A DNA stretch of 64,000 bases from Desulfonatronum thioautotrophicum. GTDB taxonomy: Bacteria; Desulfobacterota; Desulfovibrionia; Desulfovibrionales; Desulfonatronaceae. Location: contig NZ_KN882168.1 in assembly GCF_000934745.1 (NCBI RefSeq), forward strand, positions 320,888 through 384,887. Direction: 5' to 3'. The notes below the pieces were generated by a model that ran no database searches, was not told where the DNA came from, and saw only the letters and a program-made list of their open reading frames with translations. The position numbers and the translations under genes are program-made. Each line of letters opens with the position of its first letter. Position 1 is the first letter of the stretch. Positions 55,668 to 63,022 of the stretch are shown piece by piece.

Positions 55668-55922
55668 TTATTTTACGTAGCGGGTTCTGGCACGGAGGAC
55701 AAGCACAACCAAGTCCTCGTCATGTATCAAAGAGACGACTCGGCCCTTGAATCCGAGACGAACCGAATAGCACCCTTTCAGATAGCCTGCGAGAGCCTTG
55801 CCTGAATATGGATCGACCGCAAGGCGATGACGGAGAATGTCCTTGAATTTGTCCCGGAGCTTTGGAGTGAGTTCCTCGATGCCCTTGGCTGCCTTGCGCG
55901 TGAACCGAAACCGATAGGTCAC
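55668..55922 (-). CDS. RelE/ParE-family toxin with truncated antitoxin
   Basis: An 84-residue toxin-like protein beginning at a GTG (55922) that overlaps the stop of the upstream antitoxin remnant as GTGA. The sequence is typical: MTYRFRFTRKAAKGIEELTP, then HRLAVDPYSGKALAGYLKGC and the closing strand with DLVVLVLRARTRYVK. The toxin frame itself is intact. With only an antitoxin fragment upstream, it may be unexpressed, inactive or neutralised by a distant antitoxin. Confidence 0.85.
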   Translation of the reverse strand: MTYRFRFTRKAAKGIEELTPKLRDKFKDILRHRLAVDPYSGKALAGYLKGCYSVRLGFKGRVVSLIHDEDLVVLVLRARTRYVK

Positions 55923-56036
55923 TGCTTTTCCCCAAAGACCTCTTCAAAAGAAAGCGTATCTCCTGACTCCGCTTCCTGGTGGGCGGTTTGAAAGTCAGCA
56001 ACCCCCGGCAAAGCCGGGGGTTTACCTAATTGAAAT
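55919..56036 (-). pseudogene. C-terminal remnant of the antitoxin paired with the RelE-like toxin
   Basis: In the frame that stops at 55919 about 38 residues can be read, ending ADFQTAHQEAESGDTLSFEE then VFGEKQ, an acidic toxin-binding tail. No start codon is present; a TGA interrupts the frame at about 56035, and a perfect palindrome (56000-56022) lies within the remnant. Confidence 0.6.
56000..56022. repeat. 23-bp perfect palindromic repeat
   Basis: AACCCCCGGC, AAA, GCCGGGGGTT: exact ten-base arms. It is inside the antitoxin remnant and could also work as a terminator towards the plus strand, though only TT follows. Confidence 0.75.
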
Positions 56037-56113
56037 CAGTCGGATCAGCCTATTACTTGACGCCACGGATATATTCGTTCGTGGCCATTGTTTTGAACCA
56101 TTGCAGGACACGG

Positions 56114-56196
56114 TGTAGAGGCGAACCTATGTGTTCGCCCAAAATATTACCGGCCGACCCATGTCCCCCTGTAGGGGCAGACCTATGTGTCTGCCC
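56114..56196. repeat. Two units of a short dispersed hairpin repeat
   Basis: Unit 1 (56114-56140) is GTAGAGGCGAACCTATGTGT then TCGCCC; unit 2 (56171-56196) is GTAGGGGCAGACCTATGTGT then CTGCCC. Each folds (GGCGAAC/GTTCGCC and GGGCAGAC/GTCTGCCC). The same class of GTAGGGGCG repeat appears near 48012. Confidence 0.75.
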
Positions 56197-56657
56197 TTGT
56201 GTCTTTTCGTGTGATCACCGGAAGCGCTGGAACCTTGTGCCCCAGACGACGTTCCGGACGGGTTCACCTCGACTTCCTCAACTCCATCCCCAGCCCCCAC
56301 ACCAGATTGCTCCCCACCCCCACCTTCCGCTCCCATCTCATCCCGCGCCAAATCCCGCTCCATCTCATCCTCCTCCCAAACGTCCACCTCACTGACCTCA
56401 AAGCCGCTCCCCTCTGACGCAACATCACCAACCAAACACACCGACCCACCCCGTCCCCGGCCTTTGCGCAACAGCCCCTGCTCGACCAGTTCATCCCGCG
56501 CTGAGGCGTATTCGTCCATGGTCAAATCCAGGAGGGTGCGTTGGAGTAGGCTGTGGAGAGCGATATTGCCAATGGGTGTGCCGTCTGTGGGGACGATGGA
56601 GAGGATCAGGGTGTGGAGTGGGGTGTTGGGCATGGGGGGTGGTGGTCTTTTGTTCAT
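56127..56657 (-). pseudogene. Winged-helix protein, N-terminal part intact and C-terminus degraded
   Basis: The first 75 residues look like a genuine winged-helix module (LILSIVPTDGTPIGNIALHS, LDLTMDEYASARDELVEQGL, then RKGRGRGGSV). After residue 80 the sequence becomes low-complexity, rich in Glu, Gly and Ser, and the last 25 residues are read through the GTAGGGGC repeats. It therefore looks like the stump of a longer DNA-binding protein, possibly linked to restriction or modification, whose downstream part is lost. Still translatable as 176 residues. Confidence 0.55.
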
Positions 56658-56663
56658 CTTTGT

Positions 56664-56960
56664 TTAATCAAATTTTTGATATTCTTTTTTGAGGCGCTCG
56701 TACAAATTCATAAGGGCTTTATATCCGAGATCTTCCTTGTCTGGATAGAACCTTTCATCCTCAAGCGCACATTGAATGACCGCAAGAAGGCAGTCAAAAT
56801 CCCAGCTATGAAGGCCAATCGGACGCTTTCCTTGATAATTTTCAATTCTTCGATCCAATCCAAAGGCCTCAGCCATTTGATAACTGTGTCTCCGCAACTG
56901 ATGCAGCTCTTCACCCGTGATAAGTATGTTCAATTTTATGTCTCGTGGACCAGGTTTCAT
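56664..56960 (-). CDS. Small protein of unknown function
   Basis: A 98-residue soluble protein beginning MKPGPRDIKLNILITGEELH and containing QMAEAFGLDRRIENYQGKRP and a charged C-terminus (YERLKKEYQKFD). The aromatic and charged residues are regularly spaced and look like a conserved small-protein family, but I cannot name it. It lies six bases upstream of the degraded winged-helix gene on the same strand, in AT-richer DNA. Confidence 0.65.
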   Translation of the reverse strand: MKPGPRDIKLNILITGEELHQLRRHSYQMAEAFGLDRRIENYQGKRPIGLHSWDFDCLLAVIQCALEDERFYPDKEDLGYKALMNLYERLKKEYQKFD

Positions 56961-57037
56961 TCTATTCCTCTCGAATGGTCAATGTTTTGCAAATAATAAA
57001 ATGAAAAATTAATAGTTTATTGCAAATCATATGCACA

Positions 57038-57517
57038 TTATTTCTTTTTATCTCGGTATTTTAATTTACCATTCCAATATTCAATATAGCATAAATACGC
57101 ATTTTTGTCTATCAAAAACGCAATGTGATGATCTACATTTAATTTGTACGCAGAAATTTTCTTCATGCCTAATCTTCGTGCTTTTTCCATTCTATGGTGC
57201 CCATCAATCAAATTATAGTGTCCTGGTGATATTTCAGCAATTATTGCTGGTTGAGAGAGGCTAACTGAATCCAAATACGATTCTTCAATGTATGGAGAAC
57301 GATGTGGAAAATCTGAAACGGCTATATCCACAAGGTCGATGTTATGAGAACTTGCCTGAATATATTTAATCATTTTTGTGATATTAAATATGAATATACC
57401 ATTTGGATACAATTCATCACCCTTTTCAGTCGGACATGGAATAAAATCAGCATCAATTTTCAACTTTTTGACTGAATCCAATCTTGATAAGTCCAAATTC
57501 GATCTTTTTATATTCAC
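57038..57517 (-). CDS. ParB/sulfiredoxin-like nuclease-fold protein
   Basis: A 159-residue protein with a ParB-type motif GHYNLIDGHHRMEKARRLGM (around residues 102-121) and the following hydrophobic strand KISAYKLNVDHHI. ParB-like folds bind nucleotides and occur in chromosome partitioning and in mobile-element or modification systems. The DNA here is clearly AT-rich compared with the rest of the window, indicating foreign origin. No ParA partner or DNA modification gene is adjacent, so the role is open. Confidence 0.72.
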   Translation of the reverse strand: MNIKRSNLDLSRLDSVKKLKIDADFIPCPTEKGDELYPNGIFIFNITKMIKYIQASSHNIDLVDIAVSDFPHRSPYIEESYLDSVSLSQPAIIAEISPGHYNLIDGHHRMEKARRLGMKKISAYKLNVDHHIAFLIDKNAYLCYIEYWNGKLKYRDKKK

Positions 57518-57710
57518 TCCTTATCTCCCATTCTGCTCAATAATTGTAAGATCAGAGTTCCCGGTGAGAACGCTTATCAGCATATAAGCACTTGAAATAA
57601 TGCGATTTCAATTTCTCATATAAAACTGTGCATGTAATCATTTTTTAAGGTACATACGTTGAAATAATTGAACTTTTTTTTGACAAAAAATTGAAATTTT
57701 GCCTTGATTT

Positions 57711-60035
57711 TTGAAAGTTTTTTGGGTACCCTCCTGGCATATGTTTCCCGCATGCCAGAAAATCGAAAACTTTATCGTCGCTTCGGAGCACGATTCCAAA
57801 GACAGGCACATCAAAACAGTCTTCCTCAACGCCGTACCTGTGTGTCGATTCAATGCCGATGAAAACTCCGAACGCAGGATGGCCGCCATTGAGTTGGTCG
57901 AGCGCGGCTTATGCACGCAAATCCTGGCCGGTGAAATTTGCGGCTTTCACAGGAACACCGTGGCCGATCTCGTCAAAACCAAGGATCTGCTTGGCCTGGA
58001 GGCGGCCATCCGGGAAGAACGGGGGCGAAAAGCTCCCCTTAAATATATCGAAAAAATTCAAAATCATATCCGCAATCTCCTGAAAGAGCATCCTGATTGG
58101 ACCGATCAATCCGTCGCAAGCTTGGCCTCAAAGGAACTGGAGATGGACATCTCCAGAAACGCCGTGGCCAGAATTCGGGTCAAGGACGAGCCAGCCGCTC
58201 CCAAAATTCTGTCCAAGCAAGAGCTTTTGGACATGTCTCGCGTGGCCGAGGAAATTTGTAAGGCGCACACCGCCCAACAGCAGCTCAAGCTTCCGTTCGA
58301 GAAAGACCCGGAATTACGACAAAAACAGGAGGAACTCGCCCAAACGCCTCCTCCCCAACCTCAATCCAAGGCTGATGAGCAGTGCATTGAAAGGCTGCAG
58401 GAAGGCGTCCGCATTCCCTTTGCCGGGGAATTCATGCACCACCTTTTCTTGCAAGAAATTGGCTTCGATGAACTGCTCTCCTGCTTTCCTGCCCAGCCTC
58501 GGGCGATATTCCAGCCCGCGGACATACTGGGCACGATATTTCACGGCATCAACTTGGGCCTGCCCTCCATTGAATCCATGAAGCTGATCAATGCCGTTGA
58601 TTTGGGTGCCTTGATCGGCAGGCCCCGCGCCCCGGAGAAGGAGACTCTGCGCGACCATCTTGCGCAACTGGCCTCTTTTGAACAGAGTTCCCGGTTGATC
58701 GACGACTTGGCCCGCAGACTCTTGGACCGCCAACGCATTGACAAGGAAGTCTTTTTTATCGACGGACACTTCCTGCCGTATTACGGGCTGCATGTCCTGG
58801 CCAAAGGCTATTACACCGTGCGTCGACTGGCCATGAAGGGCAACCACCTTTACGCCGTGACCGACTTGCAAGGCAGGCCTTTGTTCTTCTTGACCGAGTC
58901 CTGCGAAATCGATTTCCGCCCCATGATTGCCCGTAGCGTGGAAATGCTCGTCGATTTCGGCATCCAGCGACCAGTGATGGTCTTTGACCGGGGCGGATAC
59001 GGCGTCCATTTCTTTACCGAACTGGACAAAACAGCCGATTTTGTCACCTGGGCCAAGTATGTCGGCGATGAGAAACTGCAAGACATCAAGGAAGAAGAGT
59101 TCTCCTGTTGTTTGGTCCATCAAGGCAAGCAGCTGTGCATTGCCGAACAGTCTCGGACAATTAACGAGTCCGCAGCCTCGGCCCGCAAGGATGGACGCGA
59201 CGAACCGGCGACCATGACGGTGCGCATGGTGATCATGCGCAATCAGAGGACCGGCGACAGCGTAGCCGTTTTTACCAACAACTGGACGAAACCCGCCTAT
59301 GACATCGCCTTTTACATGTGCCAACGCTGGGGCAAGTCAGAGAACTTCTTCAAGGAGAGCTTGGCCTGGTTCAACCTGGACTACCATCCGGGCTACGACT
59401 TGAAAGAGTTGGAAGAGCAACCCCTTGTGGATAACCCTGACGTCGCCTTGGTTAAGAAAGGCCTCAAAGCTCTGGAGGGGGATGTCAAAGAACTCCAGGT
59501 TCAAATCGATCTTTCCCGGTACAAGCTCATGCAACGCAAAGATGCGCGCATCGAAAGAAAAGTTGAGAGTCTTGAACGGAAGAAGACCGAAAAGCAGGCC
59601 GAAGTTCAACGGTTTGGGAGCAAACTCAATCAGTTGCCGGAAAAGATATCCATCCTGGAGTTGCTCAAGGGCAAGCCGATGCAACGCTGCGACCTGGAAA
59701 AGAAGAAGCTCTACGACCTGATGCAGTGCCTTGCATTCCATTCCCGCGAGCGCTTGGTGGACATCTTCCGCGATTGTTACAACGACAATCGCGATATCAA
59801 GCAAGTGCTGGGCATGATCACAAGAAGCTCCGGCCTGCTCAAACTGACCGGCGACACCCTAACCGTGATCCTGGATTGGATCGATAATCTCAAGCACCGC
59901 AAGGCAGCCGATCAGTTCTGCCGCAAACTCAATGAACTCGGTGTCAGACTCTCAGGCCGGCTCAATCTGAAGGTGGCTTTCCACCTGAACAAGGTAAACC
60001 GCAAGGGAAACTTTGAGCCACTGGAACGTGCATAA
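57711..60035 (+). CDS. DDE transposase, IS4/IS1634-like
   Basis: A 774-residue transposase (TTG at 57711; the ATG at 57741 is an alternative start). A helix-turn-helix-like N-terminus (IELVERGLCTQILAGEICGF, then HRNTVADLVKTKDLLGL) is followed by a RNase-H-fold catalytic domain: first aspartate in EVFFIDGHFLPYYG, second in RPVMVFDRGGYGVHFF, glutamate in YMCQRWGKSENFFKESLAWF. A long coiled coil (about 585-640) and a C-terminal helical domain follow. Clear terminal inverted repeats were not found by eye, so element boundaries are not given. The frame is complete, and it abuts a truncated PIN gene. Confidence 0.85.
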   Translation: MKVFWVPSWHMFPACQKIENFIVASEHDSKDRHIKTVFLNAVPVCRFNADENSERRMAAIELVERGLCTQILAGEICGFHRNTVADLVKTKDLLGLEAAIREERGRKAPLKYIEKIQNHIRNLLKEHPDWTDQSVASLASKELEMDISRNAVARIRVKDEPAAPKILSKQELLDMSRVAEEICKAHTAQQQLKLPFEKDPELRQKQEELAQTPPPQPQSKADEQCIERLQEGVRIPFAGEFMHHLFLQEIGFDELLSCFPAQPRAIFQPADILGTIFHGINLGLPSIESMKLINAVDLGALIGRPRAPEKETLRDHLAQLASFEQSSRLIDDLARRLLDRQRIDKEVFFIDGHFLPYYGLHVLAKGYYTVRRLAMKGNHLYAVTDLQGRPLFFLTESCEIDFRPMIARSVEMLVDFGIQRPVMVFDRGGYGVHFFTELDKTADFVTWAKYVGDEKLQDIKEEEFSCCLVHQGKQLCIAEQSRTINESAASARKDGRDEPATMTVRMVIMRNQRTGDSVAVFTNNWTKPAYDIAFYMCQRWGKSENFFKESLAWFNLDYHPGYDLKELEEQPLVDNPDVALVKKGLKALEGDVKELQVQIDLSRYKLMQRKDARIERKVESLERKKTEKQAEVQRFGSKLNQLPEKISILELLKGKPMQRCDLEKKKLYDLMQCLAFHSRERLVDIFRDCYNDNRDIKQVLGMITRSSGLLKLTGDTLTVILDWIDNLKHRKAADQFCRKLNELGVRLSGRLNLKVAFHLNKVNRKGNFEPLERA

Positions 60036-60096
60036 TTCCAATTGAGAAAAAACGCCTCTTACCGGGATCTCTGAAGATTCCGATTCCTCACAAAGC
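60036..60096. other. Short non-coding junction between transposase gene and PIN remnant
   Basis: About 60 bases, the likely right end of the insertion sequence. No inverted-repeat partner of the left end was identified by eye. Confidence 0.35.
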
Positions 60097-60279
60097 TCAG
60101 TCTCGTGGCCGTGGCCAGTATCTCCAGTACCTTGCCACTTCCGGATACTCATGACCAGCCTGCAATTTCCGCCGGACCTCATGGGGAATGAGAACCTCCG
60201 AAAATTGATCCCGGAGCAGGTCAAGGCGCTCAATACTTGCAAGATTCCAGATGGGAGACGTGTTACTGACCACGCGCAT
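60097..60279 (-). pseudogene. Truncated PIN-domain (DUF3368-type) toxin gene
   Basis: From the ATG at 60279 the residues MRVVSNTSPIWNLASIERLD and LLRDQFSEVLIPHEVRRKL match the N-terminus of DUF3368 PIN proteins, with the first catalytic aspartate replaced by the Asn of VVSNTSP as usual in this subfamily. The frame stops after about 60 residues, whereas the family has about 150-160. The missing part lies on the side where the transposase gene begins, so insertion or an associated deletion probably removed it. Confidence 0.7.
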
Positions 60280-60489
60280 AGGCCAGGTCATCCTTCAAAT
60301 CTTGCTCAGTGTAGTGACGTGGGCTTTCACACCGTCCCAACAAGCGTGTTTGGGGTTGGACCATGATAGCATACTGAGTTGCCTATGTAGTATTACTGCA
60401 AGACAATATATTTCCGATGTAGTAAATTACGGATAGCTGAAATTTATTACGCGAATGGAGAGATGCTAATGCATGTATTCAACTGATTC
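60280..60489. other. Gap upstream of the PIN remnant
   Basis: About 210 bases where a partner antitoxin gene would be expected. Only an unconvincing 25-codon frame is present. Nothing supported. Confidence 0.35.
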
Positions 60490-61004
60490 TTAACCTCGCC
60501 TCATTGGCTTGACTCCGCCTCTGCGTCCCAGACCAAAACCAACACGGTACAAATCAGGCATGTTGATTCGACCGTCTTTCATTTTTTCATAAATTCCCAA
60601 TCGGATAAGGTCTTCTATGATCCCGGGCCATCCGCGTTCCAAATGCTGGGGGGGCAGCCTGTCCTGCTTGAGAGTTGACAAACCGTCTTTCAACTGCTGT
60701 TTCCAACGTTCTTCAATTACAGAGAATTCACATGGTACAGTAAGGCCATCCAAAGGTTTGAATAAGGTTTTTACCCAAGGGTAATCCTCCGCTATCTCCG
60801 CGATTCGAATTTCGGAAGCCTTTTGAACGCCACGCTTGATGCTTTCGTAATGCAACGCATACTCATGACCTGAATATCTTTCTGAAGAGTCTTCTGCCGC
60901 TGCCCGGACGGCAGCCAAAAATGATCTGGGGGAAGTCTGTCCTCTGCCATCAGTTCGGCATCGAACAAATATCGTTTATGTGCATCTAAAAAGTCAACAT
61001 TCAT
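60490..61004 (-). pseudogene. Frameshifted or hybrid gene downstream of the ASCH protein
   Basis: The ATG at 61004 overlaps the ASCH stop as ATGA and starts MNVDFLDAHKRYLFDAELMA, but this frame runs into unrelated sequence after about 30 residues. A second frame carries RAAAEDSSERYSGHEYALHY onward to the gene end, closing with DGRINMPDLYRVGFGLGRRG. Adding one T to a five-T run (complement near 60920) would join both. The end resembles the C-terminus of P-loop ATPases, so a fusion of two remnants is the alternative. No function can be assigned. Confidence 0.5.
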
Positions 61005-61270
61005 GGTAGCAGCCTGTGAATTTGTTTGTAGTATCCCGTCAACTCGCACCGGCCCACGAGCGCGCCAAAGGTCAGCTGCTGCTCGTCCAGGCCAAATCGC
61101 TGCAAGAGCCCTCTTTCCCGCGTCATCCCGGCATGCAGCCACAACGGCTCCCGGTGGCTGGTCGGCCATGAACGGACCTCGATGGTCTTGCGGCCCGGAA
61201 GGATCAGTTCAACCCAGGGTTGGCGTATGCTCAGGGCTATCCGGTCTTGGTCCGTGGTCATGTTCGTCAT
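61001..61270 (-). CDS. ASCH-domain protein
   Basis: An 89-residue ASCH protein (PUA-like fold) with the family's IALSIRQPWVELILPGRKTI, then EVRSWPTSH and LVGRCELTGYYK. ASCH proteins bind RNA or modified nucleotides, and some hydrolyse N4-acetylcytidine. The start is the ATG at 61270 or that at 61258. Its upstream region is part of a 114-base sequence repeated on the other side of the fic gene. Confidence 0.82.
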   Translation of the reverse strand: MTNMTTDQDRIALSIRQPWVELILPGRKTIEVRSWPTSHREPLWLHAGMTRERGLLQRFGLDEQQLTFGALVGRCELTGYYKQIHRLLP

Positions 61271-61362
61271 GGCCGGTTGGGTTGATGGAGCGTGGAGAGG
61301 ATATCCGGGATTGAAAGGTCTTTCGTTACGGACCGGAAGGAAAGCATGTCAAAGGCCTTGCG
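61249..61362. repeat. 114-bp direct repeat, copy A
   Basis: Ungapped match to 62685-62798 with 12 mismatches in 114 by my count (about 89%). Copy A covers the first codons and leader of the ASCH gene. Confidence 0.9.
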
Positions 61363-61395
61363 TAGCAACTTGCAGGGCCAAGTGTACTATTGCGG

Positions 61396-62571
61396 TCAAA
61401 CTATCTTCCCCGGCAGTTCCGTGCCACGGCTCATGATTTCAATATACCCCGCATAGCTGAACAGACGGTTGCGTTTTTGGGCGGTCAGTTCCTGGACGAT
61501 GCCGAGCTGTTCCAGGTGGGCGAGCGATTTGTTGACGGTGGCCGGGGTGATGCGGGTTTTCTCCGCCAGTGATCCCGAGGTGGCGATGGGATGTTCCATC
61601 AGGGCCCGGTGAACCCGCAGTGTTGATGTCGCGGCCCGGCCGATAACGCTGATTCTGTCACGATCCCTGTTTGACAGGTCGAGGAGCTGCCGGGCGGTTT
61701 CCACGGCCTGGGTGGCGGTGACGATCACCGCCTCGGCGAAGAAGTCGAGCCAGGCTTCCCAGTCGCCGGACAGGCGCACGGTGTTCAGCAGTTCGTAGTA
61801 ATACTGGCGGTGCGTCTTGAAGTAGAGGCTGAGATAGATCATCGGCGTCTTCAACACCTTCTGTTCACATAACAGCAACGTGATCAACAGACGTCCCAGA
61901 CGGCCGTTCCCATCCAAAAACGGGTGGATCGTCTCGAACTGGACATGAGCCAGCGCCGCCTTGAGCAGCACCGGGGTCGGCTCCGGCTGGTCGTGGAGGA
62001 AGAGTTCCAGCTTGCTCATGCACTCCAGCACCTCTTCGGCCGGAGGCGGAACAAAGGCCGCATTGCCCGGTCTGGTGCCGCCGATCCAGTTCTGGCTGCG
62101 CCTGAACTCACCAGGGGCCTGGCTGCCGCCGCGCCCATCGGCCAGCAGAACGCCATGGATTTCGCGGAACAGCCGAAGCGAGAGAGGCAACCCTTTTTCC
62201 AACAGGTGCAACCCGCGATCCAGGGCGGCGACATAGTTGCTGACCTCCCGCACGTCATCCAGCGGGACGCCGGGCACCTGATCCAGCTCGTACAACAGAA
62301 GGTCGGACAGGGACGACTGGGTGCCCTCGATCATGGAAGAGAGCACCGCCTCCTTGCGGACGTACATGTAGAGGAAAAGCGATGTGTCCGGAAGCAAGGT
62401 CGAGACGCTGTCCAGCCGCCCGAGCGCCAGCAGCGCCTGATCGAACTTGCCGCGCAACTCCGGCGTCCAAACGATGGGCGGACGCGGCGGCAGCGGCGCG
62501 GGCACGAAAGCCTGAGCCTTCTCACCCACCGTCGAAATGGTCACGTATCTGCCTTGAAGTTCTCGCTGCAT
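61396..62571 (-). CDS. Fic-family protein with C-terminal winged helix
   Basis: About 391 residues from the ATG at 62571 (GAGGCGG upstream). The catalytic loop HPFLDGNGRLGRLLITLLL matches the Fic motif HxFx(D/E)GNGRxxR, so it should transfer AMP to target proteins. The N-terminal helix SSMIEGTQSSLSDLL carries the S-x-x-x-E-G inhibitory motif, placing it in the self-inhibited class with inhibition in cis. A C-terminal winged-helix domain (ATSGSLAEKTRITPATVNKS) suggests DNA binding or autoregulation. It is bracketed by the 114-base direct repeats. Confidence 0.93.
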   Translation of the reverse strand: MQRELQGRYVTISTVGEKAQAFVPAPLPPRPPIVWTPELRGKFDQALLALGRLDSVSTLLPDTSLFLYMYVRKEAVLSSMIEGTQSSLSDLLLYELDQVPGVPLDDVREVSNYVAALDRGLHLLEKGLPLSLRLFREIHGVLLADGRGGSQAPGEFRRSQNWIGGTRPGNAAFVPPPAEEVLECMSKLELFLHDQPEPTPVLLKAALAHVQFETIHPFLDGNGRLGRLLITLLLCEQKVLKTPMIYLSLYFKTHRQYYYELLNTVRLSGDWEAWLDFFAEAVIVTATQAVETARQLLDLSNRDRDRISVIGRAATSTLRVHRALMEHPIATSGSLAEKTRITPATVNKSLAHLEQLGIVQELTAQKRNRLFSYAGYIEIMSRGTELPGKIV

Positions 62572-62684
62572 CCGCCGCCTCAAACCTAAAATACAATCCG
62601 TCGGTATTTTAACTTACTGAAATATTCTAAAATAAGGTGCCCTGATGTTGCTTTTTCCGGGGATCGGGGGGTGGATTCGGGCCG

Positions 62685-62798
62685 GGTCCGTGATCATGTT
62701 TGTCATGGCCGGTGGGATTGATGGAGTGTGGAGAGAATATCCGGAATTGAAAGGTTTTTCGTTACGGACGGGAAGGAAAGCATGTCAAACACTTTGCG
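62685..62798. repeat. 114-bp direct repeat, copy B
   Basis: Second copy of the sequence at 61249-61362. It contains an ASCH-like start (reverse strand MTNM), but no ASCH frame follows, so it is a remnant of a duplicated leader. Confidence 0.9.
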
Positions 62799-62861
62799 CA
62801 AGCCTTCCAGAAGCCTTCCGGGCATCCGGCAAAGTCAGACAAGGACACCGATACAATAATA

Positions 62862-63022
62862 TTGGGGTCGGACCGAGTTAATCTGGAACCTTGGAACGGC
62901 ATTTTGGCCGCGGACGGAGACCTGTTCCGCCTCCCCGGCCACGAGGTTTCCCTGGCCTCGGACCGGGCCAAGCTGCGCGAGACGATCCTGCAATCCTTCG
63001 AACAGGGCCGCTACTACCCTTG
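62862..63022 (+). pseudogene. Gene fragment resembling a SelB winged-helix segment
   Basis: A short open frame with coding-like, GC-rich codons reads GILAADGDLFRLPGHEVSLA then SDRAKLRETILQSFEQG. This resembles the linker between winged-helix domains of the selenocysteine elongation factor SelB. There is no start codon context, and it collides with the end of the opposite ATPase gene. The family match is from memory and tentative. Confidence 0.3.

Noticed and set aside
62645-62881. 78-codon plus-strand frame across repeat copy B, and a matching frame across copy A
   Set aside because: The similarity of the two peptides is a consequence of the DNA repeat; on the minus strand copy A is the leader and start of the ASCH gene, which explains the sequence better.
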